DNA of 64,000 nucleotides from Microbacterium oleivorans (GCF_013389665.1 NZ_CP058316.1:2108001-2172000); one strand, 5' to 3'; counted from the first letter of the stretch, positions 43,966 to 53,691 are shown. Notes: a model not told the origin generated them from the letters alone. A program made the numbers and translations.

Positions 43966-45153
43966 ATGCGCACCCCCACCCCGGCCGACAAGTTCACCTT
44001 CGGCCTCTGGACCATCGGCTACAACGGCAGCGACCCGTTCGGCGGACCCACGCGGCCCCCGCTCGACGTCGTGCACGCCGTGGAGAAGCTCGCCGAGCTG
44101 GGGGCGTCGGGACTCACCTTCCACGACGACGACCTGTTCGCCTTCGGCTCGAGCGATGCCGAGCGTCAGACGCAGATCGACCGGCTGACGGGCGCCCTCT
44201 CCGACACCGGCCTGACCGTCCCCATGGTCACCACCAACCTCTTCAGCGCGCCGGTCTTCAAGGACGGCGGGTTCACCTCGAACGACCGCGCGGTGCGCCG
44301 CTTCGCGATCCGCAAGGTGCTGCGCCAGATCGACCTCGGCGCCGAGCTCGGCGCGCAGACCTTCGTCATGTGGGGTGGCCGGGAGGGCGCCGAGTACGAC
44401 TCCGCCAAGGATGTGCGTGCAGCGCTGGAGCGCTACCGCGAGGCCGTGAACTTCCTCGGGGACTACGTCGTCGAGAAGGGCTACGACCTGCGGTTCGCGA
44501 TCGAGCCGAAGCCCAACGAGCCGCGCGGCGACATCCTGCTGCCCACCGTCGGTCACGCCCTGGCGTTCATCGAATCGCTCGAGCGTCCCGAGCTCGTCGG
44601 CGTGAACCCGGAGGTCGGACACGAGCAGATGGCGGGGCTGAACTTCACCGCCGGCATCGCCCAGGCGCTCTACCACGGCAAGCTCTTCCACATCGACCTC
44701 AACGGCCAGCGCGGCATCAAGTACGACCAGGACCTCGTGTTCGGCCACGGCGACCTGCACAACGCCTTCTCGCTGGTCGACCTGCTCGAGAACGGCGGAC
44801 CGAACGGCGGCCCGGCCTACGACGGTCCGCGCCACTTCGACTACAAGCCCAGCCGCACCGAGGACGAGACCGGGGTGTGGGAGTCCGCCGCGGCGAACAT
44901 GCGCACCTATCTGCTGCTCAAGGAGCGGGCCGCGGCGTTCCGAGCCGACCCCGAGGTGCAGGAGGCGCTCGAGGCCGCGCGTGTCGCCGAGTTGTCGCAG
45001 CCGACGTTCGGCGCCGGCGAGACCTACGACGAGTTCGTCGCCGATCGCAGCGCCTACGAGGACTTCGACACCGAGGCGTACCTCGGCGGCAAGGGATTCG
45101 GGTTCGTGCGGCTGCAGCAGCTCGCCACCGAGCACCTGCTCGGCGCCCGCTGA
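43966..45153 (+). CDS. xylA: Xylose isomerase
   Basis: The 395-residue class I enzyme converts D-xylose to D-xylulose. The catalytic residues His53 and Asp56 (FHDDDLFAF), Trp136 region (VMWGGREG) and the metal site Glu180/Lys182 (AIEPKPNEP) match Streptomyces xylose isomerase with an offset of one. Start ATG follows AAGGAG. It is 117 bp upstream of xylB. Confidence 0.97.
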   Translation: MRTPTPADKFTFGLWTIGYNGSDPFGGPTRPPLDVVHAVEKLAELGASGLTFHDDDLFAFGSSDAERQTQIDRLTGALSDTGLTVPMVTTNLFSAPVFKDGGFTSNDRAVRRFAIRKVLRQIDLGAELGAQTFVMWGGREGAEYDSAKDVRAALERYREAVNFLGDYVVEKGYDLRFAIEPKPNEPRGDILLPTVGHALAFIESLERPELVGVNPEVGHEQMAGLNFTAGIAQALYHGKLFHIDLNGQRGIKYDQDLVFGHGDLHNAFSLVDLLENGGPNGGPAYDGPRHFDYKPSRTEDETGVWESAAANMRTYLLLKERAAAFRADPEVQEALEAARVAELSQPTFGAGETYDEFVADRSAYEDFDTEAYLGGKGFGFVRLQQLATEHLLGAR

Positions 45154-45188
45154 CGCGGCATCCGCCGCCTGACCGCGAGACGTCGCTC

Positions 45189-45229
45189 GCGCCCCGAGAC
45201 GCTGGGTCCACCCCGCGGTCTCGGGGCGC
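45189..45229 (+). terminator. 12-bp hairpin between xylA and xylB
   Basis: GCGCCCCGAGAC (45189-45200) pairs perfectly with GTCTCGGGGCGC (45218-45229), loop 17 bases. No U tract follows. It may partly terminate the xylA transcript or protect its 3' end, lowering xylB expression. Confidence 0.5.
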
Positions 45230-45270
45230 AGGCGGGGTTCCGCGGATGTCGTGAGAGAGAGGATGCCGGC

Positions 45271-46566
45271 ATGGTGCTGGTCATGGGGGTCGATTCGTCG
45301 ACGCAGGCGTGCAAGGTCGTGATCGTCGACGCCGGAACGGGGGCGGTCGTGCGCGAGGGGCGCGCGGCGCACCCGGCGGGGACCAGCGTCGACCCCGAGG
45401 CGTGGTGGACCGCGCTGCGTGCCGCCGTCGACGCCGCGGGAGGGATGGCGGACGTCGCGGCGTGGTCGATCGGCGGTCAGCAGCACGGCCTGGTCGCTCT
45501 CGACGAGCGGGGCGAGGTCGTGCGCGACGCGCTGCTGTGGAACGACACCCGATCGGCCGGAGCGGCGGCCGACCTCGTCGCCGAGTTCGGCGCCGAGCCG
45601 CTCGCCGCTCGCACGGGACTCGTGCCCGTCGCGTCGTTCACCATCAGCAAGCTGCGCTGGCTCCGTGACCACGAGCCCGAGAATGCGGCCCGCACGGCTG
45701 CGGTGGCGCTGCCCCACGACTGGCTGACGTGGCGCCTGCGGGGCTTCGGTCCCGGTGCCGGCGCGCGGCTCGACGAGCTCGTGACCGACCGCTCCGACGC
45801 ATCGGGCACCGGCTACTGGAGCGCGGCGACGGGCGCCTACGACCGCGAACTGCTGGTCGCCGCCCTCGGGCACGACGCGGTGCTGCCGCGGGTGCTCGCC
45901 GCCGACGAGTGGGTGGTCGACGCCGACGGACGCCGCGTCGCCGCCGGCGCGGGCGACAACGCCGCATCCGCGCTCGGCGTCGGCGCCGGGCTCGGCGACG
46001 TCGTGGTGTCGATCGGCACCTCGGGGACGGTGTTCGCGGTGAGCGGGACGCCGGTGGCCGACCCCACCGGCATCGTCGCGGGATTCGCCTCGGCCGACGG
46101 CCACCACCTGCCCCTCGTGTGCACCCTCAATGCGGCCCGGGTGCTCGACGTGACGGCCGCGCTGCTGGGCGTCGACCACGACGAGCTGTCGCGCCTGGCG
46201 CTGACGGCCGCGCCCGGGGCGGGCGGCCTCGCCCTCGTGCCGTACTTCGAGGGCGAGCGCACGCCGAATCTGCCCGACGCCACGGCGACGCTCACGGGCA
46301 TGACGCTTGCTTCCACCACGCGCGAGAACCTGGCACGTGCCGCCGTGGAAGGGATGCTGTCGGGTCTCGGCGCGGGCCTCGACGCGCTGCGCGAGCTCGG
46401 CGTGCCACTGCGCCGGGTGCTGCTCGTGGGCGGGGCTGCGCAGTCGGACGCGGTGCAGCGCATCGCCCCATCGGTGTTCGGACTCGAGGTCGAGGTGCCC
46501 GCCCCCGGCGAGTACGTGGCCCTCGGCGCCGCCCAGCAGGCCCTCCAGGTGACCACTCGGCCCTAG
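45271..46566 (+). CDS. xylB: Xylulokinase
   Basis: The 431-residue FGGY-family kinase phosphorylates D-xylulose. It begins [13 protein letters not shown], has SIGGQQHG (67-73) and [11 protein letters not shown] with the catalytic aspartate, and [10 protein letters not shown] near the ATP site. Slightly shorter than the usual 480 residues. It lies behind xylA and is regulated with it, perhaps less strongly because of the hairpin between them. Confidence 0.93.
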   Translation: MVLVMGVDSSTQACKVVIVDAGTGAVVREGRAAHPAGTSVDPEAWWTALRAAVDAAGGMADVAAWSIGGQQHGLVALDERGEVVRDALLWNDTRSAGAAADLVAEFGAEPLAARTGLVPVASFTISKLRWLRDHEPENAARTAAVALPHDWLTWRLRGFGPGAGARLDELVTDRSDASGTGYWSAATGAYDRELLVAALGHDAVLPRVLAADEWVVDADGRRVAAGAGDNAASALGVGAGLGDVVVSIGTSGTVFAVSGTPVADPTGIVAGFASADGHHLPLVCTLNAARVLDVTAALLGVDHDELSRLALTAAPGAGGLALVPYFEGERTPNLPDATATLTGMTLASTTRENLARAAVEGMLSGLGAGLDALRELGVPLRRVLLVGGAAQSDAVQRIAPSVFGLEVEVPAPGEYVALGAAQQALQVTTRP

Positions 46567-46659
46567 CCCCGCCCCGACCCGGTCAGAAGGGGACGCTCAC
46601 GCCGCTCATCCCGCGTCGGATGCTGCCGCAAGCGCCACCTTCTGCGCGTGGAGCCCGGG

Positions 46660-47505
46660 TCACACGTGGTCGCGCCAGGAGTGCTGCGGCTCGTAGCCGA
46701 GCAGGCGCCGCGCCTTCGCGGTCGAGAAGAGCGAGTCGTTGACCCCCAGGTCGCCGCGGACCTCGACACCGGGGAACACCTCAGCGACGAGTTCTGCGTT
46801 CGGGCGCGACATCACGGTGTCGGCGGCAGCGATGAGGAAGCGGTCGAAGCCCGCGGGCGCGTTCTCGAGCGCGCGCAGCACCGCTTGCGCGCCGTCGCGC
46901 GCGTCGATGTAGCTCCAGACGTTCCACTTGCGCCGCATCGGATCGGCGTCGAAGGCGGGGAACTCGGCGTAGTCCTCGGGGACCATGACGTTCGAGAACC
47001 GAAGCGCGGTGATCGACAGCTGCGGGTGCCAGCGGACGAGCTCGATGGCCAGCTGCTCTTCGAGATGCTTCACGAGCGAGTACACCGACTCCGGACGGGC
47101 GGGGTACTCCTCGTCGACGGGGATGTACGGCGGCGGCACGTCGAACGGCAGCCCCTGCACCGTCTCGCTCGACGCGTAGACCACGCGGTCGATCCCCAGC
47201 CGGGTGGCGGCGTGGAACACGTTGAAGGTCGCGGCCATGTTGTTGTGGAACGTCGCGATGTCGGGCCGGATGCCGGGAGCCGGGACCGCGCCGAGGTGGA
47301 CGACCGCATCGACGCCGTCATGGCGATCGCCGACGGAGCCGAATGCGTCGACGACCTGGCCGTAGTCGGTGAGGTCGATCTGCACGAACGCCGGCCCGCG
47401 CGTCCCCACCACGTCGAAGCCGATGACCTCGTGCCCTGCCGCCGTGAGTTCACGAGCGACGACCGAGCCGAGTTTTCCCGATGATCCCGTCAGTGCGATC
47501 CGCAT
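46660..47505 (-). CDS. NAD-dependent epimerase/dehydratase-type protein
   Basis: The 281-residue extended SDR has the nucleotide motif TGSSGKLG (6-13), Ser112/Ser113, Tyr142 and Lys146 (YSLVK). It is close in form to uronate dehydrogenase and sugar-nucleotide epimerase relatives. It is convergent with xylB and might act on a sugar or sugar acid, but no precise substrate can be assigned. Confidence 0.87.
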   Translation of the reverse strand: MRIALTGSSGKLGSVVARELTAAGHEVIGFDVVGTRGPAFVQIDLTDYGQVVDAFGSVGDRHDGVDAVVHLGAVPAPGIRPDIATFHNNMAATFNVFHAATRLGIDRVVYASSETVQGLPFDVPPPYIPVDEEYPARPESVYSLVKHLEEQLAIELVRWHPQLSITALRFSNVMVPEDYAEFPAFDADPMRRKWNVWSYIDARDGAQAVLRALENAPAGFDRFLIAAADTVMSRPNAELVAEVFPGVEVRGDLGVNDSLFSTAKARRLLGYEPQHSWRDHV

Positions 47506-47548
47506 GGGATCAGCGTGTCACACCCCGAGGCGGCTAGGGTCGATCTTC

Positions 47549-48088
47549 ATGGCAGCCGGGGCGACGATGCACACGTTCGATGTGACCCTGGCCGACGTCG
47601 ACCGCGGCGTGTACGAGTCGTTCGCCCTGCGCCTCGCGCGGCATCCGTCCGAGACGGACGCCTTCATGCTCACCCGCTTGCTCGCGTACTGCCTCGAGTA
47701 CGAGGAGGGCATCGACGTCACCGAGGGCATCGCGGCCAAGGACGAGCCGGCCGTGCTCGTCCGCGACCTCACCGGCGCGATCCTCGCCTGGATCGAGGTG
47801 GGCGCCCCGGATGCCGCGCGCCTGCACCTCGGGAGCAAGCAGTCCGCGCGCGTCGCGGTGTACACCCATCGCAACCCGGGACCCGTCGCCGCGGCCTGGA
47901 GCGGCAAGAAGATCCACCGAGCCTCCGAGATCCCGCTGCACGGTTTCGAGCCGGGATTCATCGACGACCTCACCGGGGCGCTGGGCCGCCGCAACACCGT
48001 GACCGTGTCGATCACCGAGCGGCGCCTCTACGTCGAGCTCAACGGCACGACTGCGGCATCCGACGTCACGTCTCAGATGGCCGGCTGA
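47549..48088 (+). CDS. YaeQ-family protein
   Basis: The 179-residue protein begins FDVTLADVDRGVYESFALRL and has LLAYCLEYEEGIDVTEGI and SITERRLYVEL, all typical of YaeQ, whose fold resembles PD-(D/E)XK nucleases. The ATG at 47549 lies eight bases after a TAGGGT -10 box. The stop overlaps the convergent gene by 16 bp. The cellular role is unknown. Confidence 0.9.
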   Translation: MAAGATMHTFDVTLADVDRGVYESFALRLARHPSETDAFMLTRLLAYCLEYEEGIDVTEGIAAKDEPAVLVRDLTGAILAWIEVGAPDAARLHLGSKQSARVAVYTHRNPGPVAAAWSGKKIHRASEIPLHGFEPGFIDDLTGALGRRNTVTVSITERRLYVELNGTTAASDVTSQMAG

Positions 48089-48879
48089 GCGGGCGCGTTC
48101 GACACGAAGACATCGACACCGGTGTCGGTCAGCACGAACTGCAATGCGGATCCGTCGGGGAAGTGCTCTCGGAACTCGTCGGGGTACTCCCCGGTCACGA
48201 CGAACGACAGCGAGGCGGGGAACGCCCCGGCCGAGCAGCCCTGACCGAACGACGACCACCCCGAGTTCGAGGCCGCCTCGGCCTGAGCACCGCTCATGAG
48301 AAGGATGCAGGCCTCGTCCGCATCGATCCACGGCACGGAGACCTGGTAGGTCTCGAGGCCGAAGAACGACTCGAACGTCCGCGCCTGATCGGCGCCGTAG
48401 TCGCGCAGGAACGGCGGCTGCTCGCCGCCGGTGGGCAGCAGCGTCGTCAGGTGCGTGACGGCGGCGTCCTCGGGCAGTGCCGTGGCCGTGAACGCCGTGC
48501 GCGCCGTCGCGAACAGGGTGACCCCGGCAGCGAGGACGGCCACCGCGACGAGCGAGCCCCCCCACATCAGCGCGGTGCGCAGGCCCCGAGCGCGCCTCGG
48601 CGGTGCCGCGTCGAAGCCGGCGGCGGTCGCCACCACGGCATCCTCGTCGGCGGCCGGGACATCGGCGGCCGCGTCGTGGGGCTCGGCGGCGACGGATACC
48701 GCCTCGACGGCGGGTGCGGCATCCGCCCGGGCCGCGGTCACGCGAGCCGGACGCTCGCGCCGTCGCGCCTCGAGCTCGCTCAAGCGGGCCAGGGCGGCCG
48801 GGTCGTCCGCGATGTCACCGCCGGGAGCGTAGGCCCGGGCGCGCAGTGCCCGCAGCTCGGCGTCCGCACCGTCGTCCAT
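48073..48879 (-). CDS. Hypothetical membrane protein with extracytoplasmic domain
   Basis: A 268-residue protein with an acidic, Ala-rich cytoplasmic part (about 1-100), one span (about 105-127) and an outside domain with two cysteines. The opening LRALRARAYAPGGDIADDPA is common in actinobacterial proteins of this kind. ATG 48879 is chosen; the upstream extension to 48966 is atypical. No function can be assigned. Confidence 0.7.
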   Translation of the reverse strand: MDDGADAELRALRARAYAPGGDIADDPAALARLSELEARRRERPARVTAARADAAPAVEAVSVAAEPHDAAADVPAADEDAVVATAAGFDAAPPRRARGLRTALMWGGSLVAVAVLAAGVTLFATARTAFTATALPEDAAVTHLTTLLPTGGEQPPFLRDYGADQARTFESFFGLETYQVSVPWIDADEACILLMSGAQAEAASNSGWSSFGQGCSAGAFPASLSFVVTGEYPDEFREHFPDGSALQFVLTDTGVDVFVSNAPAQPAI

Positions 48880-49098
48880 GTCTGAATCGTGACACATCCC
48901 GCACCCTCCGAGGGCGGTGGCGGGCGGGCTCGCGGCGCCTACCATGCCGGTCCGAGCGGCGTCCAATCCTCAGCGCACACCTAGCGGATGCCGCTACCGT
49001 GGGGCGATGACGCATCGAGCCGTTTCGGCCACCGACTCCCACAGTCCCAGCGCCCGGGTGACCCCGGGCGCGACCCGTCCCGAGAGCGGAGCCCGCCG

Positions 49099-50409
49099 AT
49101 GAACGGCGACCTGCTCGTCAACATCGTCCTCGTCATCGTCTTCGTGCTCGTCGGCGGCGTCTTCGCGGCCACCGAGATGGCCCTCGTGACGCTCCGCGAC
49201 AGTCAGGTCAATGCCCTCGCCCTGCGCGGCAAACGCGGCGCGAAGGTCGCGGCGCTGGCCCGGAATCCCAACACCTTCCTGTCGGCGGTGCAGATCGGCG
49301 TGACCGTCGCCGGATTCGCCTCCGCCGCCTACGGCGCCTCGTCGATCGCCCCGTCCCTGGCGCCTGTGCTGGTGTCGTGGGGTCTGGCCGAGACCGCGGC
49401 CATGACGGTCGCGACCATCGTGCTGACGCTGATCATCGCGTACCTGTCGCTCGTGCTCGGCGAGCTCGTGCCCAAGCGGCTGGCGATCCAGCGCAACGCG
49501 GCCTTCGCCTACGGTGTCGCGCCCGTGCTCAACGGCTTCGCGACCCTCATGCGCCCCGTGATCTGGCTGCTCTCGCTCTCGACGAACCTCCTCGTCCGGC
49601 TGCTCGGCGGCGATCCGAACAAGACCGGCGAGGAGCTCAGCGACGAAGAGCTGCGAGACATCGTCTCGAGCCACGAGGGACTGCCCGAGGATGAGCGTCG
49701 CATCCTCGACGACGTCCTGTCGCTGCGCGATCGTCAGCTCAGCGAGGTCATGCGACCCCGGCCGGAGGTGGTCTCTCTCCCCGGCCGCGAGACGGTCGGC
49801 GAGGCGGCGGCGCTCGTGCGAGACCTGCCCCACTCGCGCTACCCGATCATCGACCAGACGATCGACGACGTCGTGGGCTTCGTGCACGTGCGCGACCTCC
49901 TCGACGCGGCAGCCACCGACGACACGCAGGAGCTGGCGTCGATCGTCCGGCCGATCCGGTACTTCCCCTCGACGGCGCGGCTGCTGCCGACCCTGACCTC
50001 GATGCGCGCCGAGGGCAGCCAGATCGCCGTCGTCGTCGACGAGTACGGCGGCACCGACGGCATCGTGACGCTCGAGGACCTGGTCGAAGAGGTCGTCGGC
50101 GAGATCGTGGACGAATACGACACCGAGGCGATGCCGCATCCTCTGGCCGGAGAGGGCGGCCCCGTCGACGGGCGCCTCAACCTGCAGGACTTCGAGGAGG
50201 CCACCGGCATCTCCATCCCCCGGGGAACCTCCGACACCGTCGCCGGGTTCGTCATCGAGCAGCTCGGTCGCCTCGCGCGCGTCGGCGATCGCATCGAGGT
50301 CGACGGGGCCACGATCGAGGTGACACAGCTCGATCGTCGTCGGATCGCTCAGCTGCACGTCGCGCGCACCTCGACGGAGCCCGAGGCGGCGTCCTCGACC
50401 GACGGGTAA
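49099..50409 (+). CDS. CNNM/CorC-type hemolysin-family membrane protein
   Basis: The 436-residue protein has a CNNM (DUF21) membrane domain (about 1-195, FAATEMALVTLRDSQVNAL), two CBS domains (about 205-325) and a CorC_HlyC C-terminal domain (about 345-420). Members move or regulate Mg2+ and other divalent ions. ATG 49099 starts at the first membrane helix; the ribosome site is weak. It is 79 bp upstream of nhaA. Confidence 0.9.
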   Translation: MNGDLLVNIVLVIVFVLVGGVFAATEMALVTLRDSQVNALALRGKRGAKVAALARNPNTFLSAVQIGVTVAGFASAAYGASSIAPSLAPVLVSWGLAETAAMTVATIVLTLIIAYLSLVLGELVPKRLAIQRNAAFAYGVAPVLNGFATLMRPVIWLLSLSTNLLVRLLGGDPNKTGEELSDEELRDIVSSHEGLPEDERRILDDVLSLRDRQLSEVMRPRPEVVSLPGRETVGEAAALVRDLPHSRYPIIDQTIDDVVGFVHVRDLLDAAATDDTQELASIVRPIRYFPSTARLLPTLTSMRAEGSQIAVVVDEYGGTDGIVTLEDLVEEVVGEIVDEYDTEAMPHPLAGEGGPVDGRLNLQDFEEATGISIPRGTSDTVAGFVIEQLGRLARVGDRIEVDGATIEVTQLDRRRIAQLHVARTSTEPEAASSTDG

Positions 50410-50416
50410 GCTGTCG

Positions 50417-50479
50417 GGCGGTGCGTCGGGAAGTCTGGTCGACAACGGCCTCCGGCGACCGCCGGGGGAAGACGAGAGG
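50417..50479 (+). promoter_or_regulatory. Candidate pseudoknotted riboswitch-like leader of nhaA
   Basis: GGCGGT (50417-50422) pairs with ACCGCC (50458-50463). Inside, GTCG/CGAC (50425-50428, 50440-50443) closes the loop GGAAGTCTGGT, and GCC/GGC (50448-50450, 50453-50455) forms a mini hairpin. Loop bases GTCT (50433-50436) match AGAC (50470-50473), just before the ribosome site AGAGG (50475-50479), giving a possible pseudoknot. Na+ and Li+ riboswitches are known before nhaA genes in other bacteria; identity with any class is not shown. Confidence 0.45.
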
Positions 50480-50488
50480 CTTCATCCC

Positions 50489-51757
50489 ATGTACGACGCA
50501 CTGCCCCGCCGTGCCCGCCTGCGCCGCTGGCTCTCGCGTGAGACCACCAGCGGTGCCCTGCTGCTCGCGGCAGCGGCGCTCGCGCTGATCTGGGCCAACT
50601 CCCCGTTCGCGCCCGCCTATGCGGCGCTGTCGGAATTCACCATCGGCCCCGAGGCGCTGCACCTCGATCTGTCGCTGTCGCATTGGGCGGCCGACGGCCT
50701 GCTGGCGCTGTTCTTCTTCGTGGTGGGCGTCGAGCTCAAGCACGAGTTCGTCGCCGGCAGTCTTCGCCGCCCCCGCGAGGCGGCCGTCCCGGTGCTCGCG
50801 GCGATCGGCGGCATGGCCGTCCCCGCGATCCTGTTCACCGTGGTCGTGCTGGCGTTCGGCGACACCGAGGCGGTGCGCGGGTGGGCGATCCCCACGGCGA
50901 CCGACATCGCGTTCGCGCTCGCCGTCCTGGCGATCTTCGGCAAGGGCCTGCCGCCGGGCCTGCGGACGTTCCTGCTCACCCTCGCCGTCGTCGACGACCT
51001 GCTGGCCATCGTGGTCATCGCGGTCTTCTACACCGCGACGATCAACCTGATCGCGCTCGTGGCGGCGCTCGCCGGGGCAGCGCTGTTCGCCGTGGTGGTG
51101 CGGCAGCGCTGGGCGCGGTGGTGGGTGCTTCTGCCGATCGGGCTGGTGGTCTGGGGCTTCCTCCACGAGTCGGGTGTGCACGCGACGATCGCGGGCGTCC
51201 TGCTCGGGTTCGCGGTGCCCGCCCGCCCGCTCCGTGGCGAGTCGGTCGCGCGCACCGACACCTATGACGATCTCGTGCGACCGTTCTCGTCGGGCATCGC
51301 ACTCCCGGTCTTCGCCTTCTTCGCGGCGGGCGTCACCGTGGTCGGCGCTGGCGACCCGCTGGCCGTCGTCGCCCAGCCGGTCGTGCTGGCCATCGTCCTC
51401 GGCCTGGTGGTCGGCAAGGCGGCCGGCGTCCTCGGGGTCACCCTGCTCGTGGTCAAGGCCACGCGCCTGCGGCTCCCCGCCGGGGTCGCGCCGCGCGACC
51501 TGCTGCCGATCGGCCTGCTCTGCGGCATCGGGTTCACCGTCTCGCTGCTGATCACCGGCCTCTCGTTCGACGACGGCGTGCACACCGACGGAGCCCGCTT
51601 CGCCGTGCTGCTGGGGACGCTGCTGTCGGCCGCGGGCGCGGCCGCGCTCCTGCGTCTCAGCGCGCGGCGGCAGCGTGATCCCGGCACCGGGACCGGCCCC
51701 GTCGCCGACGCGATCGACGGCGACGGCCCCGCGCTGGGCTACGGCGACGCGCGGTGA
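50489..51757 (+). CDS. nhaA: Na+/H+ antiporter NhaA
   Basis: The 422-residue antiporter exports Na+ in exchange for protons at the membrane. It has the functional pair Asp169/Asp170 (VVDDLLAIVV), the assembly region ATDIAFALAVLA with Asp139, and GIGFTVSLLI near the C terminus. About 12 spans. ATG follows AGAGG at nine bases. The leader before it may sense ions. Confidence 0.95.
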   Translation: MYDALPRRARLRRWLSRETTSGALLLAAAALALIWANSPFAPAYAALSEFTIGPEALHLDLSLSHWAADGLLALFFFVVGVELKHEFVAGSLRRPREAAVPVLAAIGGMAVPAILFTVVVLAFGDTEAVRGWAIPTATDIAFALAVLAIFGKGLPPGLRTFLLTLAVVDDLLAIVVIAVFYTATINLIALVAALAGAALFAVVVRQRWARWWVLLPIGLVVWGFLHESGVHATIAGVLLGFAVPARPLRGESVARTDTYDDLVRPFSSGIALPVFAFFAAGVTVVGAGDPLAVVAQPVVLAIVLGLVVGKAAGVLGVTLLVVKATRLRLPAGVAPRDLLPIGLLCGIGFTVSLLITGLSFDDGVHTDGARFAVLLGTLLSAAGAAALLRLSARRQRDPGTGTGPVADAIDGDGPALGYGDAR

Positions 51758-51855
51758 TCCGGCCGGCGTGGACCGGGAGACCACGAATCCGAGCCGTCGT
51801 CAATGCCCCCGCGTGCCTGGTGCGCGCCCCCATCGTCGCGAATTATGATGCCCAG

Positions 51856-52416
51856 GTGCCCGACGCCTCGACGCCCACGCATTACTGGTACCCCTCGGGC
51901 TCGGATGACGCCGCGACCGCCCGCGAACGGGGTGTCGCGGTGCTGCAGGCCTTCCGCCTCTACCGAGCAGCCGAGGCGGCGATGCGCCGGCGCACCCGCG
52001 ACTCCATGTCGATGGGTGAGAACGAGCTGCTCGTGCTCCGCTACCTCATCAAGGCCCAGGGCCAGGGGCGACTCGTCGGCCCCACCGAGCTGTCGCGCTA
52101 CCTCGGCATCTCGACGGCGTCGACCACCGCGCTCATCGACCGGCTGCAGAAGTCGGGACACGTCGTGCGTCAGGCCCACCCGAGCGACCGTCGCAGCGTG
52201 CACGTCGTCGCCACGCCCAAGTCGGACGACGAGGTGCGGGCGACGCTCGGACGGATGCACGAACGAATGATCGCCGCGGTCGACGACATGACCGCCGATG
52301 AGGCGCGCGCCGTCATCGACTGCCTCGGGCGCCTGCAGCAGGCCGTCGACGAGGTGGACGCCCACGAGCCGGAGGCGGCCGTCGAGCGGCCGTCGACCGC
52401 CGGCGACGGCGAGTAA
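51856..52416 (+). CDS. MarR-family transcriptional regulator
   Basis: The 186-residue protein has a MarR winged helix (about 45-125, LSRYLGISTASTTALIDRLQ, HPSDRRSVHVVATP). A perfect -10 box TATGAT (51844-51849) ends six bases before the GTG at 51856, so the mRNA is probably leaderless; longer in-frame starts are excluded by this. Targets are not evident; nhaA upstream is a candidate only by proximity. Confidence 0.87.
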   Translation: MPDASTPTHYWYPSGSDDAATARERGVAVLQAFRLYRAAEAAMRRRTRDSMSMGENELLVLRYLIKAQGQGRLVGPTELSRYLGISTASTTALIDRLQKSGHVVRQAHPSDRRSVHVVATPKSDDEVRATLGRMHERMIAAVDDMTADEARAVIDCLGRLQQAVDEVDAHEPEAAVERPSTAGDGE

Positions 52417-52483
52417 CTCGACAACCGAGAAAGCCCGCAGATTGACATTCGTCAGCCCGGGTGGCGCGTGACAGCATGGGAAC

Positions 52484-52735
52484 ATGTGTTCTCATCCGGT
52501 GACCCCGACCGAGGACCGCTTCTCGATCGAAGGTCAGCTGGTCACCTCGTTCTCCGGCGTGGTCGCGCGGCTCGCAGCCGCCCACCCGGCGCTCGCCGTC
52601 GTCGACATCGAGCGGGTGGTGCTCCGCGAGTGGGAGGCCTTCAGCGCGGGCCGGCCGATCGTCGTCCCGGTCGGCGTCGAGGAGGGCGCCACCGAGATGC
52701 TCGGGGTCGACGCATCGGCGTCCCTCGACAGATAA
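52484..52735 (+). CDS. Small hypothetical protein (three-helix-bundle-like)
   Basis: An 83-residue protein, mostly helical in the middle (SGVVARLAAAHPALAVVDIE, RVVLREWEAFSAGRP) and ending with a conserved-looking VPVGVEEGATEML. Similar short proteins are widespread in Microbacterium. A CAGCAT -10 box ends six bases before the ATG. Function unknown. Confidence 0.68.
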   Translation: MCSHPVTPTEDRFSIEGQLVTSFSGVVARLAAAHPALAVVDIERVVLREWEAFSAGRPIVVPVGVEEGATEMLGVDASASLDR

Positions 52736-52797
52736 CGGTCGGGTGACGGCGCAACCCGTCGTTTTCTGGACCGCCGCGCGCGGGTTAGGCTCGCAGC

Positions 52798-53115
52798 GTG
52801 GGCCGATTCATCTACGACACGCTGGGGAACTCCGTCGAGATCGACGACCGAACCCTGGCGCATCTGCGCATCGTGATCATGAACAAGCTGCGCCGCTCCG
52901 AACCGTTCATGTTCGACATCGACCTGCCCCGCGGCGGTGAGCGCCGCAGCTACTGGATCCACCCCTCGGTTCCGTTGCAGTTCCACTTCTCGGGCAGCCG
53001 GCAGCCGCGGATCAACCGGCACTGGGTCGAGGAGCTCATGCAGGTCGCGAGCGGGCCAGCCGGACTGTCGCTCGTCCCCGAGCCAGCCGACGACGGCGCG
53101 CCCGAGGTCGGCTGA
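52798..53115 (+). CDS. DUF7882-like small protein
   Basis: The 105-residue protein starts at GTG, six bases after TAGGCT. It shows DRTLAHLRIVI, NKLRRSEPF, WIHPSVPLQFHF and HWVEELM, all repeated in the convergent gene at 53119-53463. The family is concentrated in Microbacteriaceae and has no known role. Its stop is three bases from the stop of its paralog. Confidence 0.82.
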   Translation: MGRFIYDTLGNSVEIDDRTLAHLRIVIMNKLRRSEPFMFDIDLPRGGERRSYWIHPSVPLQFHFSGSRQPRINRHWVEELMQVASGPAGLSLVPEPADDGAPEVG

Positions 53116-53118
53116 GTC

Positions 53119-53463
53119 TCAGGCGGACGCGTCGCTCCCCGGGTGACCGAGGGCGGCGGGATCGTCGAAGTGCTCGGCGATCACCATGATGCCGCCGGAG
53201 GAGTTCGCCGAGCTCGCCATCTCCTCGACCCATTCGCGACTGAGCGTGGTGGGCTCGGGGTCGTCGAAGACGAAGCGCAGCGGGATCGACGGGTGAAGCC
53301 AGATGGTGCTGCGGCCCGTGGGCTCACCGTCGGGGTGTCGCCACGACAGCGTGAAGCTCTCGCCGCGCCGGAGTTTGGTCGAGATGACCACCTTCAGATG
53401 CGCCAGCGTCCGGTCCTCGATGTGGATCGGCGCCGCGCCGTCTCCGTAGTAGATCGTGCCCAC
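53119..53463 (-). CDS. DUF7882-like small protein, convergent paralog
   Basis: The 114-residue protein starts at GTG 53463. Core motifs DRTLAHLKVVI, TKLRRGESF, WLHPSIPLRFVF and EWVEEM match the neighbouring gene on the other strand at the same spacing. C-terminal parts differ. The pair probably arose by inverted duplication. No biochemical role is known. Confidence 0.82.
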   Translation of the reverse strand: MGTIYYGDGAAPIHIEDRTLAHLKVVISTKLRRGESFTLSWRHPDGEPTGRSTIWLHPSIPLRFVFDDPEPTTLSREWVEEMASSANSSGGIMVIAEHFDDPAALGHPGSDASA

Positions 53464-53550
53464 GGCGACAACATTAACGCCCGGAGGCGGATCAGTGGGG
53501 GCTTGTCAAGGTCTCGACGCCTCGCGGATGACGAGCGATATTGGTGGGCG

Positions 53551-53691
53551 ATGAGCACCGTTCCCCGATCCGACGACGAGCCCGAGCGGCCGCACGAGTG
53601 GCTGCCTGAGGACGACCTGTTCGCCGACCTCCCGGCGTTCGACGTCATCGACGGCGAGCTGATGCCTCGCGGCCCTCGACGCGATCGGTGA
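53551..53691 (+). CDS. Very small acidic protein
   Basis: A possible 46-residue protein from ATG 53551, acidic in the middle (PHEWLPEDDLFADLPAFDVI). Its stop lies 10 bp before the next gene. No clear ribosome site; a GATATT box lies eight bases before the start. The amino-acid sequence looks natural rather than like a shadow frame, but support is limited. Confidence 0.4.
   Translation: MSTVPRSDDEPERPHEWLPEDDLFADLPAFDVIDGELMPRGPRRDR

Noticed and set aside
50417..50479. Cobalamin riboswitch, because GGGAA...GGT resembles its core.
   Set aside because: The full B12 box is not present and the element is much too short.
52441..52480. An additional small gene before 52484.
   Set aside because: Too short and without start signals; it contains only the -10 region of the next gene.
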